Below, piece after piece: positions 8,737 through 16,742 of a DNA stretch of 28,803 nucleotides. Under the pieces are notes generated by a model. The model was not told the DNA's origin. It ran no database searches and saw nothing but the letters and a program-made list of their open reading frames with translations. The DNA is taken from contig JAHHTQ010000027.1 of assembly GCA_020024555.1 (NCBI GenBank), forward strand, positions 1-28,803, read 5' to 3'. The translations under genes were made by a program, and so were the position numbers. Position 1 is the first letter of the stretch, and each line of letters starts with the position of its first letter. The stretch is from Angelakisella sp. (GTDB lineage Bacteria; Bacillota; Clostridia; Oscillospirales; Ruminococcaceae).

Positions 8737-10782
8737 TTAATTTCTCCGACACGTTTTCTCATTTTTTATATTCATTTCTTCATTAACTGTATTTAGCGAT
8801 ACTGTATATTTTTTATCGTTAACCAAAATATTTGCAGAAACTATACCATCGTTTTCGCTTACTTCCAAAATTTTAACGTTTTGTATATAATTTTCGGGAT
8901 CTTCATTTTCTTTTGTAGGGAACATAATGCTTGCAAAACTCATATTTGCACCATCATCTTTATTCTCAAAAGTAAATGTTGCTATTTTGGAATTTCTGAA
9001 TGTATCATTTTCATCGGAAATTTTCGCATCTTCTATATTTATATCTTTTACAGAAGAATTGATAATAACATTTGCAATATCGGCATCTTTTGAATATACT
9101 GTATTTCCTTTTGTATTGACGTTTACACTGTCAATATGGAAATGTATATCTATTTTGTCGTTTTCTTTTAATTGGCTTACATAATCCAAAACGACAACAA
9201 ATTTTTCATCAATTATCGCAATTCCACGTGTATGTTCACTTGGTTCATAGTTTATGTGTTTACCTATTGTCCACATAAAGTCTTTTGCAAAATAACTGTT
9301 TACTACATTACCATCTTTTTGGTCACCATATTTCCATGATGCTATGTATTCCCACGCATTTTGATTATTTATCATTAGCGTATTGTGCCAACTCATACCT
9401 TTAAATTTTGTTCTGTATTCACCATCTTGATAGGTGTATTTTCCGGGGTCAACAACAAGTGGTCTGCCATAAGCCGTAAAGTCAAAAGCGTTTGGATCAA
9501 TATGCGCATGTAAATTTTGAACAGGAGTCCTGCAAGCAAAAACTATGCTTAGCGCGTCTTTTTCCCAACTTGTACGCATATATGTATGTTTTAGTTGCTT
9601 ATCCCATTTGCAAGTTGGCAAATTTGGTGTCTCTTTATTATCTTTAACTTCTTTTAATGCCTTACAAAAAGCAGGGATATTATCTTCCATTTTCCATATT
9701 TCCGTAGCAGCCGCATCAATAAAGGTGTCATAATCAAAGAAATGTCGGGCATATTTAAGACTTTCTATATTATTATTACCCATAAAAGAGCACATAGCGC
9801 CATTTACAAGCAGACCGCTTACTGTACTTGTATCACCCCATGGAATATTGGTAGCATTCGGTCTTGTTGCATAAACTGAATGTTCAACCATTTTTGCAAA
9901 ATATTCTTTATAAGTATCAGAAAGTTTAAAACCATATTTTTTTTCATATACAAGAGCTTTTGCAAACCAGAAAATACAACCATTATGATAGGAAGGACAA
10001 CCTTCTATCTGAGCTCCGCTTTCAAGTACTTGCGCGGTGATTGCCCTATTAAATCCATCTACACCATACCTCTGCCATTCTTCTGATTTTTTTAGCTCCG
10101 GAAAAGAAAATGAAACAGAAAGCAGTCCCAAACATTCCATTAAAAAGTGATTGTGGTCAGCCAAAGGCCACGCCATAGGTGTAATCTTTTCAATTACTTC
10201 ACATTGTTCTACTAATGAATGTAGTATTTTTTCAAAAATATCAACAGTTAGCAAATCTGAATAAACTAAAATTTCCAAAGCAGGAATCCATACTTTATAT
10301 GGTCTTATACCACATTCAAGAACTCTCCATTCTTTTGATGGCGGAAAGTTGAAAATTTCTATTCTACCTCTACCATTTTCATCACAAAGTTCCGGACGGG
10401 GACACTCATCTATCCAGTCAAGACACTCATCTATTATTTTCTTTGCATACTTTTCCTCTTTTGTCAAAAGATATGCTTGCATCATCGGTAACCAGTGTAG
10501 CATTCTGCTTATTTGAAATATATATTCATTATTATTAAAAGGATTATCATGCCATAGTGGAGGATTACCTATAAATCTCTTTTTAGGATAACCGGGTAAT
10601 AACCAAATATCTTCCAGCGCATCATTGGCACTATCAATAACTTTTTGCACAAGTTCAGGAAAATCCTGTTTTATCAGTTGTGCATAATCAAAAGGACTGT
10701 TACGTTTTTTTACAGAGTCTTTAAAATTTTTGTATACAGTTTTTATTGTAATTCCATCTTTTAAGATATCTTTACTATTCAT
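8737..10782 (-). CDS. Heparinase II/III-like polysaccharide lyase B
   Basis: A 681-aa cytoplasmic protein of the heparinase II/III superfamily, only distantly related to proteins A and C. Toroid-domain residues H210, H212 and Y265 (PSYHNG), plus H425-x-H427-x-D429 in the C-terminal domain, occupy the positions expected of the catalytic His/Tyr/His set in Pedobacter heparinase II. The segment 442-470 (DPGKYTYQDGEYR, then SWHNTL) is the typical Hepar_II_III core. AAGGAG stands 10 bases before ATG 10782. It is the first gene of the minus-strand operon and directly downstream of the mirrored control site. The likely role is depolymerising imported oligosaccharides; linkage and sulfation preference cannot be told from sequence. 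Confidence 0.85.
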   Translation of the reverse strand: MNSKDILKDGITIKTVYKNFKDSVKKRNSPFDYAQLIKQDFPELVQKVIDSANDALEDIWLLPGYPKKRFIGNPPLWHDNPFNNNEYIFQISRMLHWLPMMQAYLLTKEEKYAKKIIDECLDWIDECPRPELCDENGRGRIEIFNFPPSKEWRVLECGIRPYKVWIPALEILVYSDLLTVDIFEKILHSLVEQCEVIEKITPMAWPLADHNHFLMECLGLLSVSFSFPELKKSEEWQRYGVDGFNRAITAQVLESGAQIEGCPSYHNGCIFWFAKALVYEKKYGFKLSDTYKEYFAKMVEHSVYATRPNATNIPWGDTSTVSGLLVNGAMCSFMGNNNIESLKYARHFFDYDTFIDAAATEIWKMEDNIPAFCKALKEVKDNKETPNLPTCKWDKQLKHTYMRTSWEKDALSIVFACRTPVQNLHAHIDPNAFDFTAYGRPLVVDPGKYTYQDGEYRTKFKGMSWHNTLMINNQNAWEYIASWKYGDQKDGNVVNSYFAKDFMWTIGKHINYEPSEHTRGIAIIDEKFVVVLDYVSQLKENDKIDIHFHIDSVNVNTKGNTVYSKDADIANVIINSSVKDINIEDAKISDENDTFRNSKIATFTFENKDDGANMSFASIMFPTKENEDPENYIQNVKILEVSENDGIVSANILVNDKKYTVSLNTVNEEMNIKNEKTCRRN

Positions 10783-10836
10783 ATTTTATAATCTCCTTTT
10801 ACCTTTTGTGCTACATATTATAAAATTTATACATAA

Positions 10837-10865
10837 ATTATATGTTAATGCAAAAAAAAATACAA
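10837..10865 (-). promoter_or_regulatory. Promoter of the lyase B/lyase A/GH88-2 operon
   Basis: On the minus strand TTGTAT (10860-10865) is a weak -35, followed after 17 bases by a perfect TATAAT (10837-10842). Transcription would begin near 10830, giving a leader of roughly 48 bases. A poor -35 with a perfect -10 is typical of activator-dependent promoters. Confidence 0.65.
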
Positions 10866-10868
10866 ATA

Positions 10869-10897
10869 CATTTTTTTGTAAAATGTTATTTTTTTGC
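10869..10897 (-). promoter_or_regulatory. Activator site, minus side: two 18-bp-period direct repeats
   Basis: Read on the minus strand, GCAAAAAAATA (10887-10897) and ACAAAAAAATG (10869-10879) form a direct repeat of 18-bp period with ATTTT preceding the second copy. The site ends 3 bp before the -35. It is the mirror image of the plus-side site at 11082-11110, matching it at 25 of 29 positions. This arrangement suits an AraC-family dimer bound next to RNA polymerase; which protein binds is inferred. Confidence 0.65.
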
Positions 10898-11081
10898 AAA
10901 ATGATGTATTTTCTTATATTTATTAAAAAATTTTTAATAAAATATCAGTATAAAACATATAAATTTTAGTTATTAATTTTGATTGTGTTATTGCTATAAA
11001 GAAGATTTTTTTAGGGTAATATAGACAATATGCAAAATATCAATGCGTGTTTACTGTGCATACTTTATAAAAAATGTAAAA

Positions 11082-11110
11082 ACAAAAAAATGGTATTTTA
11101 CAAAAAAATG
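11082..11110 (+). promoter_or_regulatory. Activator site, plus side: two 18-bp-period direct repeats
   Basis: Two identical copies of ACAAAAAAATG lie at 11082-11092 and 11100-11110, an 18-bp period, with ATTTT just before the second copy. The site ends 3 bp before the -35 at 11114, the same spacing as on the minus side. It probably binds the AraC-type regulator encoded at 3093-5318. Confidence 0.65.
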
Positions 11111-11113
11111 ACA

Positions 11114-11142
11114 TTGCAATAAAATCTTAACAATGTTACTAT
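11114..11142 (+). promoter_or_regulatory. Promoter of the ten-gene transport/catabolic operon
   Basis: TTGCAA (11114-11119), a 17-base spacer and TACTAT (11137-11142). Transcription would start near 11149, giving a leader of about 176 bases before the first binding-protein gene. Confidence 0.6.
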
Positions 11143-11239
11143 TGTGTCATTAAAAAATACGAAACAGTTTTACAATAATATTCATATATTTTTAATTAAT
11201 AAAAGTATTTGTATTGAAAATGTAAGACTGTACGGTTTA

Positions 11240-11287
11240 AAAGTCAATAATATATCAATTAAATTGTGTACAAAATTTATTGACTTT
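11240..11287 (+). promoter_or_regulatory. Perfect 11-bp inverted repeat in the operon leader
   Basis: AAAGTCAATAA at 11240-11250 is exactly complementary to TTATTGACTTT at 11277-11287, with a 26-base loop. It lies inside the predicted leader, ending about 20 bases before the ribosome site. It may be an operator, a second promoter element (the right arm contains TTGACT) or an RNA stem. Confidence 0.5.
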
Positions 11288-11324
11288 GAATTTTTAATAG
11301 TTATTTAGAAAAGGAGAAAAGAAG

Positions 11325-12893
11325 ATGAAAAAAAACAGAATTTTAGCAGCTATACTCGCAGCAATGATGCTAGTAGGAACAGTAACGGGTTGTGGTTCAA
11401 AAACACAATCGAACACAATAGACGATAGCACACCGCCTGTGATGGAATGGACAAGGGGTTCAAATACAATCTATATTGATGACGATGCAGAAATCGTTAA
11501 ACATATAGAAGAAAAATATAATATTGATCTTAAAGCTTGGCAACTTGATCCCAAAAAATTCAATGAACAATTGGCGGCACGTATGGCAGGTGGAGAAATG
11601 CCGGACGTTATTACGCTAAGTGATATGTCGCTTGTGGCACAATTAATAGAGGGTGGTATGATTCACGAAATGCCAATAGAGCTAATCAAAGAAAAAGCTC
11701 CAAATTATTATGAACAAACAAAAAAACATGATGATGGTTCAATGTGGACACAGTTAGTATATAATGGAAAGAACTACGGCGTTATGCAACCAATGGCTGT
11801 TACACCTTTCTCAATGTTCTGGAACAAAAAATGGCTTGATGCAGTCGGTAAAGAAGTTCCTACAACACTGGAAGAATATGAAGATGTTTTGACAGCTTTT
11901 GTAGAAAATGACCCTGACGGAAATGGCAAAAAAGATACGGCAGGTATGGCAGAACGTAGTTTTGGCGCAGTATTCGGCGCTTTTGGTTTGCGTTGCGTAA
12001 CAGGTGGTAATGCAGGATTAAAAGTAGAAGAAATGCAACTTGGTGAAGACAATGTTCCATTCTTCCCTTGGACACGACCAGAGGCAAAACAAGCCCTTGA
12101 AGTATTGAGAAGATGGTACGAAAAAGGCATACTTGACAAAGAATTTATCACAGGTGAAAACCACGGCGGTTATGTGTGGTTATCACACTCATTTATGAAC
12201 GGTAGAATAGGTCTTACATCAGCGCAAACAACTCACTATTTCGCAGGCCCTGATACAAAAAATCCTGAATACTGGAACATATGCGGAAAAGAATACTTTG
12301 CGCTGAACCCAGATGGTGAAATAGTTATTGGACCTGCTCCTGTTGGTCCAAACGGAAAGAGCGGTACAGAGGCTTGGGCAAAATACGGTAACCTGACATT
12401 CCTAACAACGAAAGCTTTTGAAGACCCACGTAAAGTAGACGCTTTCTTTAAAATACTTGATGACCAGTATACAGATCTTGAATTTGCAAAATTAGTTGGT
12501 TATGGCAAAAAAGATGTACACTATAAAGAGACAGATATTGGTATTAAGCGTATAATTGACGGTGACGAAGCACGTAAAGCAGGTATTATGCTTGTAAACT
12601 TTGATAACGTAGACTTAACAACAGCAATACAAGGAGAAGCAATGAAATTCAGAAACGAAAGCGCTCCACACGGTTATTACAGATTTAATACACCGGCAGT
12701 TCCCGAATATCTTGAAAAGATATCAACGCTTGATACAATAACAGAAAAAGCATACACAGATATAATTACAGGTAAAAAACCACTTGACTATTTTGAAACT
12801 TATGTTGAAGAATTTAACAAAGCCGGTGGTTCGGAAGTTGAAAAAGCTGTTCAGGAAGAATATGCAAAACGTCTTGCCGCTGTAAATAGCTAA
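11325..12893 (+). CDS. CUT1 ABC transporter solute-binding lipoprotein 1 (LplA-like)
   Basis: A 522-aa extracellular lipoprotein that captures an oligosaccharide and delivers it to the permeases encoded downstream. A lipoprotein signal peptide ends in TVTGC, with C23 as the lipidated residue. The length of about 520 aa matches the large LplA-type family of Bacillota. AAGGAG lies 8 bases before ATG. It is the first gene of the operon. The next gene encodes a close homologue; long blocks are identical in protein (for example the AVGKEVPTTLEEYEDVLTAF region) while codons differ, so the duplication is not recent. Residues of about 370-455 diverge strongly from the second copy. Confidence 0.93.
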   Translation: MKKNRILAAILAAMMLVGTVTGCGSKTQSNTIDDSTPPVMEWTRGSNTIYIDDDAEIVKHIEEKYNIDLKAWQLDPKKFNEQLAARMAGGEMPDVITLSDMSLVAQLIEGGMIHEMPIELIKEKAPNYYEQTKKHDDGSMWTQLVYNGKNYGVMQPMAVTPFSMFWNKKWLDAVGKEVPTTLEEYEDVLTAFVENDPDGNGKKDTAGMAERSFGAVFGAFGLRCVTGGNAGLKVEEMQLGEDNVPFFPWTRPEAKQALEVLRRWYEKGILDKEFITGENHGGYVWLSHSFMNGRIGLTSAQTTHYFAGPDTKNPEYWNICGKEYFALNPDGEIVIGPAPVGPNGKSGTEAWAKYGNLTFLTTKAFEDPRKVDAFFKILDDQYTDLEFAKLVGYGKKDVHYKETDIGIKRIIDGDEARKAGIMLVNFDNVDLTTAIQGEAMKFRNESAPHGYYRFNTPAVPEYLEKISTLDTITEKAYTDIITGKKPLDYFETYVEEFNKAGGSEVEKAVQEEYAKRLAAVNS

Positions 12894-12918
12894 TCTTAAC
12901 AGATTGGTTATTATATAT

Positions 12919-12960
12919 GGGTTAATGCAAGTGTTTTTGGTTTAGCTCTTGCATTAACCC
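12919..12960 (+). terminator. Stem-loop between the two binding-protein genes
   Basis: A perfect 13-bp stem (arms 12919-12931 and 12948-12960, GGGTTAATGCAAG and its complement) encloses a 16-base loop. It is followed by an A-rich stretch, not a T-run, so it is more likely an RNA-stabilising or partial-termination element than a full terminator. It would allow more of binding protein 1 than of the genes after it. Confidence 0.6.
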
Positions 12961-13111
12961 TAAATAAAAAATAGCTGTATAAAGAATATAAGATAAAAAT
13001 AAATAATATTAATAATAGGTTTTATAAAATACAAAATATTTCAGACAAAACAAACTATCAAAAAAACTTTTAAAATTTTTATTGATTAATTGAGTAGAGG
13101 AGAATAATAGT

Positions 13112-14683
13112 ATGAATAAAACAAAATTTTTATCAGTTATATTAGCCACTATGTTATTATTAAGTACAGTAACAGGTTGTGGTTCAAAAACAAATACAAC
13201 AAATGGGACTGTCAATAATGAAACACCACCGATAATGGAGTTTTTGCCAAATGCAAATGCAATATATATTGATGATGATGCTGAAATTGTTAAAATGATT
13301 GAACAACGATTTAATATAGATTTAAAATCATGGCAATTAGATCCTAAAAAATATAACGAACAACTTGCAGCGCGTATGGCAGGTGGCGAAATGCCAGATG
13401 TTGTTACATTAAGTGATATGTCATTGATTGCTCAGTTAATAGAAGGAGGTATGATTCATGAAATGCCTCTTGATTTAATTAAAGAAAAAGCTCCTAATTA
13501 CTATCGAATTACACAAGAATATGATGATGGTTCTATGTGGACACAGTTAATGTTCGATGGAAAAAATTATGGAATGCCACACCCAATGGCAACTTATCCA
13601 ATGGCAATGTATTGGAATAAAAAATGGCTTGATGCCGTTGGTAAAGAAGTTCCCACTACACTTGAAGAATATGAAGACGTTTTAACAGCTTTTGTTGAAA
13701 ATGATCCTGACGGAAATGGTAAGCGGGATACAGCGGGTATGGCTGAACGAAGTTTTGCAGCAGTATTCGGCGCTTTTGGTCTGCGTTGCGTAACAGGCGC
13801 AAAAACAGGATTTAAAGTTGAAGAAATGCAACTTGGGGAAGACAATATTCCATTTTTCCCATGGACACGTCCTGAGGCAAAACAAGCTTTGGAAGTGCTG
13901 AGAAGATGGTATCAAAAAGGTATCCTTGATAAAGAATTTATCACAGGTGAAAATCATGGTGGGTATACATGGTTATCTCATGCATTTATGAATGGAAGAA
14001 TAGGTCTTACATCTGCGCAGGTAAATCATTATTATGCTGGTAATAGCGTCAATGGTCCGCAAGGAGTATGCGCAAAAGAATTTTACGCACTAAATCCTGA
14101 CGGGGAAATAGTTACAGGTCCTGCGCCGATTGGTCCAAATGGCAAGAGTGGTACAGAAGCTTGGGCAAAATATGGAAAACTTACATTCCTTACAAGTAAA
14201 GCTTTTGAAGATCCACGCAAAGTTGATGCATATTTTGAAATGGTCGAAGCCTATTACACGGATATAGAATATGCAAAAATGGTTAGAATGGGTATAGAAG
14301 GCAAACATTACGAGAAAACAGAAGATGGATATAAGGCATTGGTTGATGCCGATACTTTACGGAGAGAAGGTATTATCTTAGTAGACTGTGATGTTACTAT
14401 GCCATATACTATTACAACAGAACCAAAAACCATTGAATTCAGAAACAAAATAGCTCCAAAAGGTTATTTTAGATTTAATACCCCGGCAGTTCCTGAATAC
14501 AAAGAAAATATAACAACACTTGATACAATAACAGAAAAAGCATATACAGATATTATTACAGGTGTAAAACCACTTGATTATTTTGAAACATTTGTTGAAG
14601 AATTTAATAAGGCAGGCGGTTTGGAAGTTGAAAAAGCTGTTCAAGAAGAATACGCAAAACGCCTTGAAAGTATCAAAAAATAA
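13112..14683 (+). CDS. CUT1 ABC transporter solute-binding lipoprotein 2 (LplA-like)
   Basis: A 523-aa second binding lipoprotein, a tandem paralogue of the preceding one, with the same lipobox TVTGC (C23). GAGGAG is 9 bases before ATG. The N-terminal two thirds are very similar to copy 1, while about 370-455 differ (here with EAYYTDIEYAKM and PYTITTEPK stretches). Because both copies would dock on the same permease pair, the divergence is more likely to change the ligand than the partner. Stem-loops at 12919-12960 and 14700-14735 flank it. Confidence 0.92.
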   Translation: MNKTKFLSVILATMLLLSTVTGCGSKTNTTNGTVNNETPPIMEFLPNANAIYIDDDAEIVKMIEQRFNIDLKSWQLDPKKYNEQLAARMAGGEMPDVVTLSDMSLIAQLIEGGMIHEMPLDLIKEKAPNYYRITQEYDDGSMWTQLMFDGKNYGMPHPMATYPMAMYWNKKWLDAVGKEVPTTLEEYEDVLTAFVENDPDGNGKRDTAGMAERSFAAVFGAFGLRCVTGAKTGFKVEEMQLGEDNIPFFPWTRPEAKQALEVLRRWYQKGILDKEFITGENHGGYTWLSHAFMNGRIGLTSAQVNHYYAGNSVNGPQGVCAKEFYALNPDGEIVTGPAPIGPNGKSGTEAWAKYGKLTFLTSKAFEDPRKVDAYFEMVEAYYTDIEYAKMVRMGIEGKHYEKTEDGYKALVDADTLRREGIILVDCDVTMPYTITTEPKTIEFRNKIAPKGYFRFNTPAVPEYKENITTLDTITEKAYTDIITGVKPLDYFETFVEEFNKAGGLEVEKAVQEEYAKRLESIKK

Positions 14684-14699
14684 TAAAAATTTTATAAAA

Positions 14700-14735
14700 A
14701 TTACTGCAAAGGTTAAAAAAAGCTTTTGCAGTAAT
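14700..14735 (+). terminator. Terminator-like stem-loop before the permease genes
   Basis: ATTACTGCAAA (14700-14710) pairs perfectly with 14725-14735, extended by G-U and G-C pairs, and a run of seven T follows at about 14744. As the permeases have no obvious promoter of their own, this probably attenuates rather than ends transcription, keeping binding protein in excess over membrane subunits. Confidence 0.65.
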
Positions 14736-14804
14736 AAAAAACATTTTTTTAAAAAGTAAAGTGAAAAAGAAAATTAATAACACTCTTTTGGAGGTAATAC
14801 AACA

Positions 14805-15773
14805 ATGATTGCTCAAAAACAAAAAACAAAAAGTGTAAAAAATCAAAGCAAAGAAATTAAAAAGAGAAAACCCGGATTTTTTACAAATTTATATAATTAC
14901 CGAGATTATTATATAATGCTGATACCGGGAATACTTTTTTTTCTAATATTTTCGTATGGTCCTATGAATGGTTTAATAATAGCATTTCAAGATTATTATC
15001 CTCTAAAAGGTATAACAGGCAGTAATTTTGTTGGATTAAAACATTTTAAGGCTCTTTTTTCAAATCCTTTCTTTATAGATGTATTAAAAAATACACTAAT
15101 TATCAGTTTTTATAAACTGCTAATATGTTTCCCTGCACCTATACTGCTATGTATAGTTCTTAACGAAATAAAATCACCAAAGTTCAAGAAATTCACACAA
15201 TCTGTTTCATATCTGCCACACTTTGTATCTTGGGTTATAGTTTCAGGTATTATTATCGAGTTTTTGTCACCCTCACGTGGTTTTATAAATATTATCCGTC
15301 AATATATGGGCTTAGAGCCAATATTCTTTATTGCCGATCCAAAATATTTCAGAGGCGTACTTGTTATTTCTGACTTATGGAAAGGTATAGGTTGGGGTTC
15401 AATAGTTTATTTGGCGGCAGTAACAGGTATTGACCCATCACTGTATGAATCCGCGGAGATAGACGGCGCAGGACGTATAAAGAAAATCATTTATATTACA
15501 TTGCCGTCACTTATTCCAATTATAACAGTTATGTTCATTATGGAGTCAGGTAAAGTTTTGAATGACAGTTTCCAACAAGTTTATAACCTACTTACTCCTG
15601 CAACTTATGAGGTCGGTGACGTTATATCAACATTTGTTTACAGAATGGGTATTGAAAAAATGCAGTTCAGTTTCTCTACGGCAGTAGGTCTATTTAAAAA
15701 CATCATATCATTTTTACTTGTTATGTTGACTAACTATATAGCAAGAAAAACAAGTGATTATGCTTTGTGGTAA
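14805..15773 (+). CDS. CUT1 ABC transporter permease, LplB-type
   Basis: A 322-aa inner-membrane permease of the sugar importer with about six transmembrane helices after a basic cytoplasmic N-terminus. The loop that contacts the ATPase is visible as YESAEIDGAGRIKKI followed by TLPSLIP (about residues 207-230). GGAGGT is 9 bases before ATG. It forms the membrane channel with the permease encoded 12 bp downstream. No ATPase gene is in the window; in Bacillota this transporter class commonly shares an MsmX-type ATPase encoded elsewhere. Confidence 0.93.
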   Translation: MIAQKQKTKSVKNQSKEIKKRKPGFFTNLYNYRDYYIMLIPGILFFLIFSYGPMNGLIIAFQDYYPLKGITGSNFVGLKHFKALFSNPFFIDVLKNTLIISFYKLLICFPAPILLCIVLNEIKSPKFKKFTQSVSYLPHFVSWVIVSGIIIEFLSPSRGFINIIRQYMGLEPIFFIADPKYFRGVLVISDLWKGIGWGSIVYLAAVTGIDPSLYESAEIDGAGRIKKIIYITLPSLIPIITVMFIMESGKVLNDSFQQVYNLLTPATYEVGDVISTFVYRMGIEKMQFSFSTAVGLFKNIISFLLVMLTNYIARKTSDYALW

Positions 15774-15785
15774 GGAGATAAATAT

Positions 15786-16670
15786 ATGAAGACAGTAAAA
15801 AGCAAAAAAAAGAGAACAGGAGAAGATTGGCTTGTTGATATTATATCATATACATTACTAATTTTTATCACAATAACAATAATTCTTCCTTTTATGCAAG
15901 TTGTTACTATTTCTATGAGTCCGTCTCATGTGGTTAATGAATCAGGATTTCATATTATACCAACAGAATTTGATTTTTCAGGTTATAAACAAATAGCTAC
16001 AAATCCTGCATTTTGGGACAGTTACCTTATAACAATACTGAGAACAGTAATAGGTACAGCTTGTTGCGTATTTGTAACAGTACTGACAGCTTACCCTCTT
16101 GCAAAATCAAATTTGCCATACCGTAAGTACATAATGATGTTTATAGTATTTACGATGTATTTCTCAGGCGGAATGATTCCAACATATATACTTATTAAAA
16201 ATCTAGGTCTTATGAATAACTTTTTGGTATACATATTGCCACAACTTATTACAGGTTTTGCTCTAATTATCACACGTAACTTCTTTATGGGTATACCTGC
16301 AGCTTTGGAAGAAGCCGCAAAAATAGACGGCGCATCTAATATGAGAGTTTTGTTTGGTATATATCTACCTATTTCTCTACCTGTTCTTGCTACAATATCT
16401 CTTTGGTATGCAGTTACCCACTGGAACTCTTGGATGGACAATATGCTTTATGTCACAAATGAAAAACTATATGTTGTTCAATATGTACTACAAAGAATTT
16501 TGTCAAGTGGTAAGGTGGACGAAACAGCAGATTTCACAAACATAGTTATACATACGGAAACTATGAAAATGGCAGCCTTGATTTTGACACTGTTACCAAT
16601 AGTTTGTGTATATCCATTTCTACAAAAATATTTTGTAAAAGGTATGACGCTGGGTTCGGTAAAAGAATGA
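15786..16670 (+). CDS. CUT1 ABC transporter permease, YtcP/AraQ-type
   Basis: A 294-aa inner-membrane permease, the second half of the channel. Around residues 175-198 it carries the ATPase-contact loop LEEAAKIDGASNMR with YLPISLP. About six transmembrane helices are visible, and the C-terminus ends in KGMTLGSVKE, typical of this family. AAGGAG stands 8 bases before ATG 15786, and the gene begins 12 bp after the LplB-type gene. The product is predicted to import oligosaccharides presented by either tandem binding protein. Confidence 0.93.
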   Translation: MKTVKSKKKRTGEDWLVDIISYTLLIFITITIILPFMQVVTISMSPSHVVNESGFHIIPTEFDFSGYKQIATNPAFWDSYLITILRTVIGTACCVFVTVLTAYPLAKSNLPYRKYIMMFIVFTMYFSGGMIPTYILIKNLGLMNNFLVYILPQLITGFALIITRNFFMGIPAALEEAAKIDGASNMRVLFGIYLPISLPVLATISLWYAVTHWNSWMDNMLYVTNEKLYVVQYVLQRILSSGKVDETADFTNIVIHTETMKMAALILTLLPIVCVYPFLQKYFVKGMTLGSVKE

Positions 16671-16687
16671 TTTATAATGAAAACGTT

Positions 16688-16723
16688 AATTATGCCAGTA
16701 TCTCTTATGATATTGGCATAATT
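16688..16723 (+). terminator. Stem-loop after the permease genes
   Basis: Arms 16688-16702 and 16709-16723 pair over 15 positions with one G-U, and a 6-base loop. There is no T-run, and a ribosome site follows 9 bases later. It probably marks an RNA-processing or stability boundary between transport and catabolic genes. Confidence 0.55.
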
Positions 16724-16742
16724 TATAAAAAGGAGTTTCTAT

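Larger units (their letters stand above)
10783..11324. other. 542-bp divergent control region
   Basis: No gene was found here. The region contains two divergent promoters, two mirrored pairs of direct repeats and a perfect inverted repeat in the plus-strand leader, each listed separately. The remainder is AT-rich sequence without clear structure. Confidence 0.8.

Noticed and set aside
11280..11308. Promoter TTGACT with ATTTAG just before the first binding-protein gene
   Set aside because: The -10 would end only about 16 bases before ATG and overlap the ribosome-site zone, leaving almost no leader.
11774..12151. Minus-strand open frames inside the binding-protein genes
   Set aside because: They lie opposite a clear coding sequence, have no ribosome site and no recognisable domains. 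The same holds for the other antisense frames in this window.
16678..16691. CcpA cre-like sequence TGAAAACGTTAATT after the second permease gene
   Set aside because: It matches the cre pattern except the final CA and lies between genes of an operon, not at a promoter. One partial match in AT-rich DNA is weak evidence.
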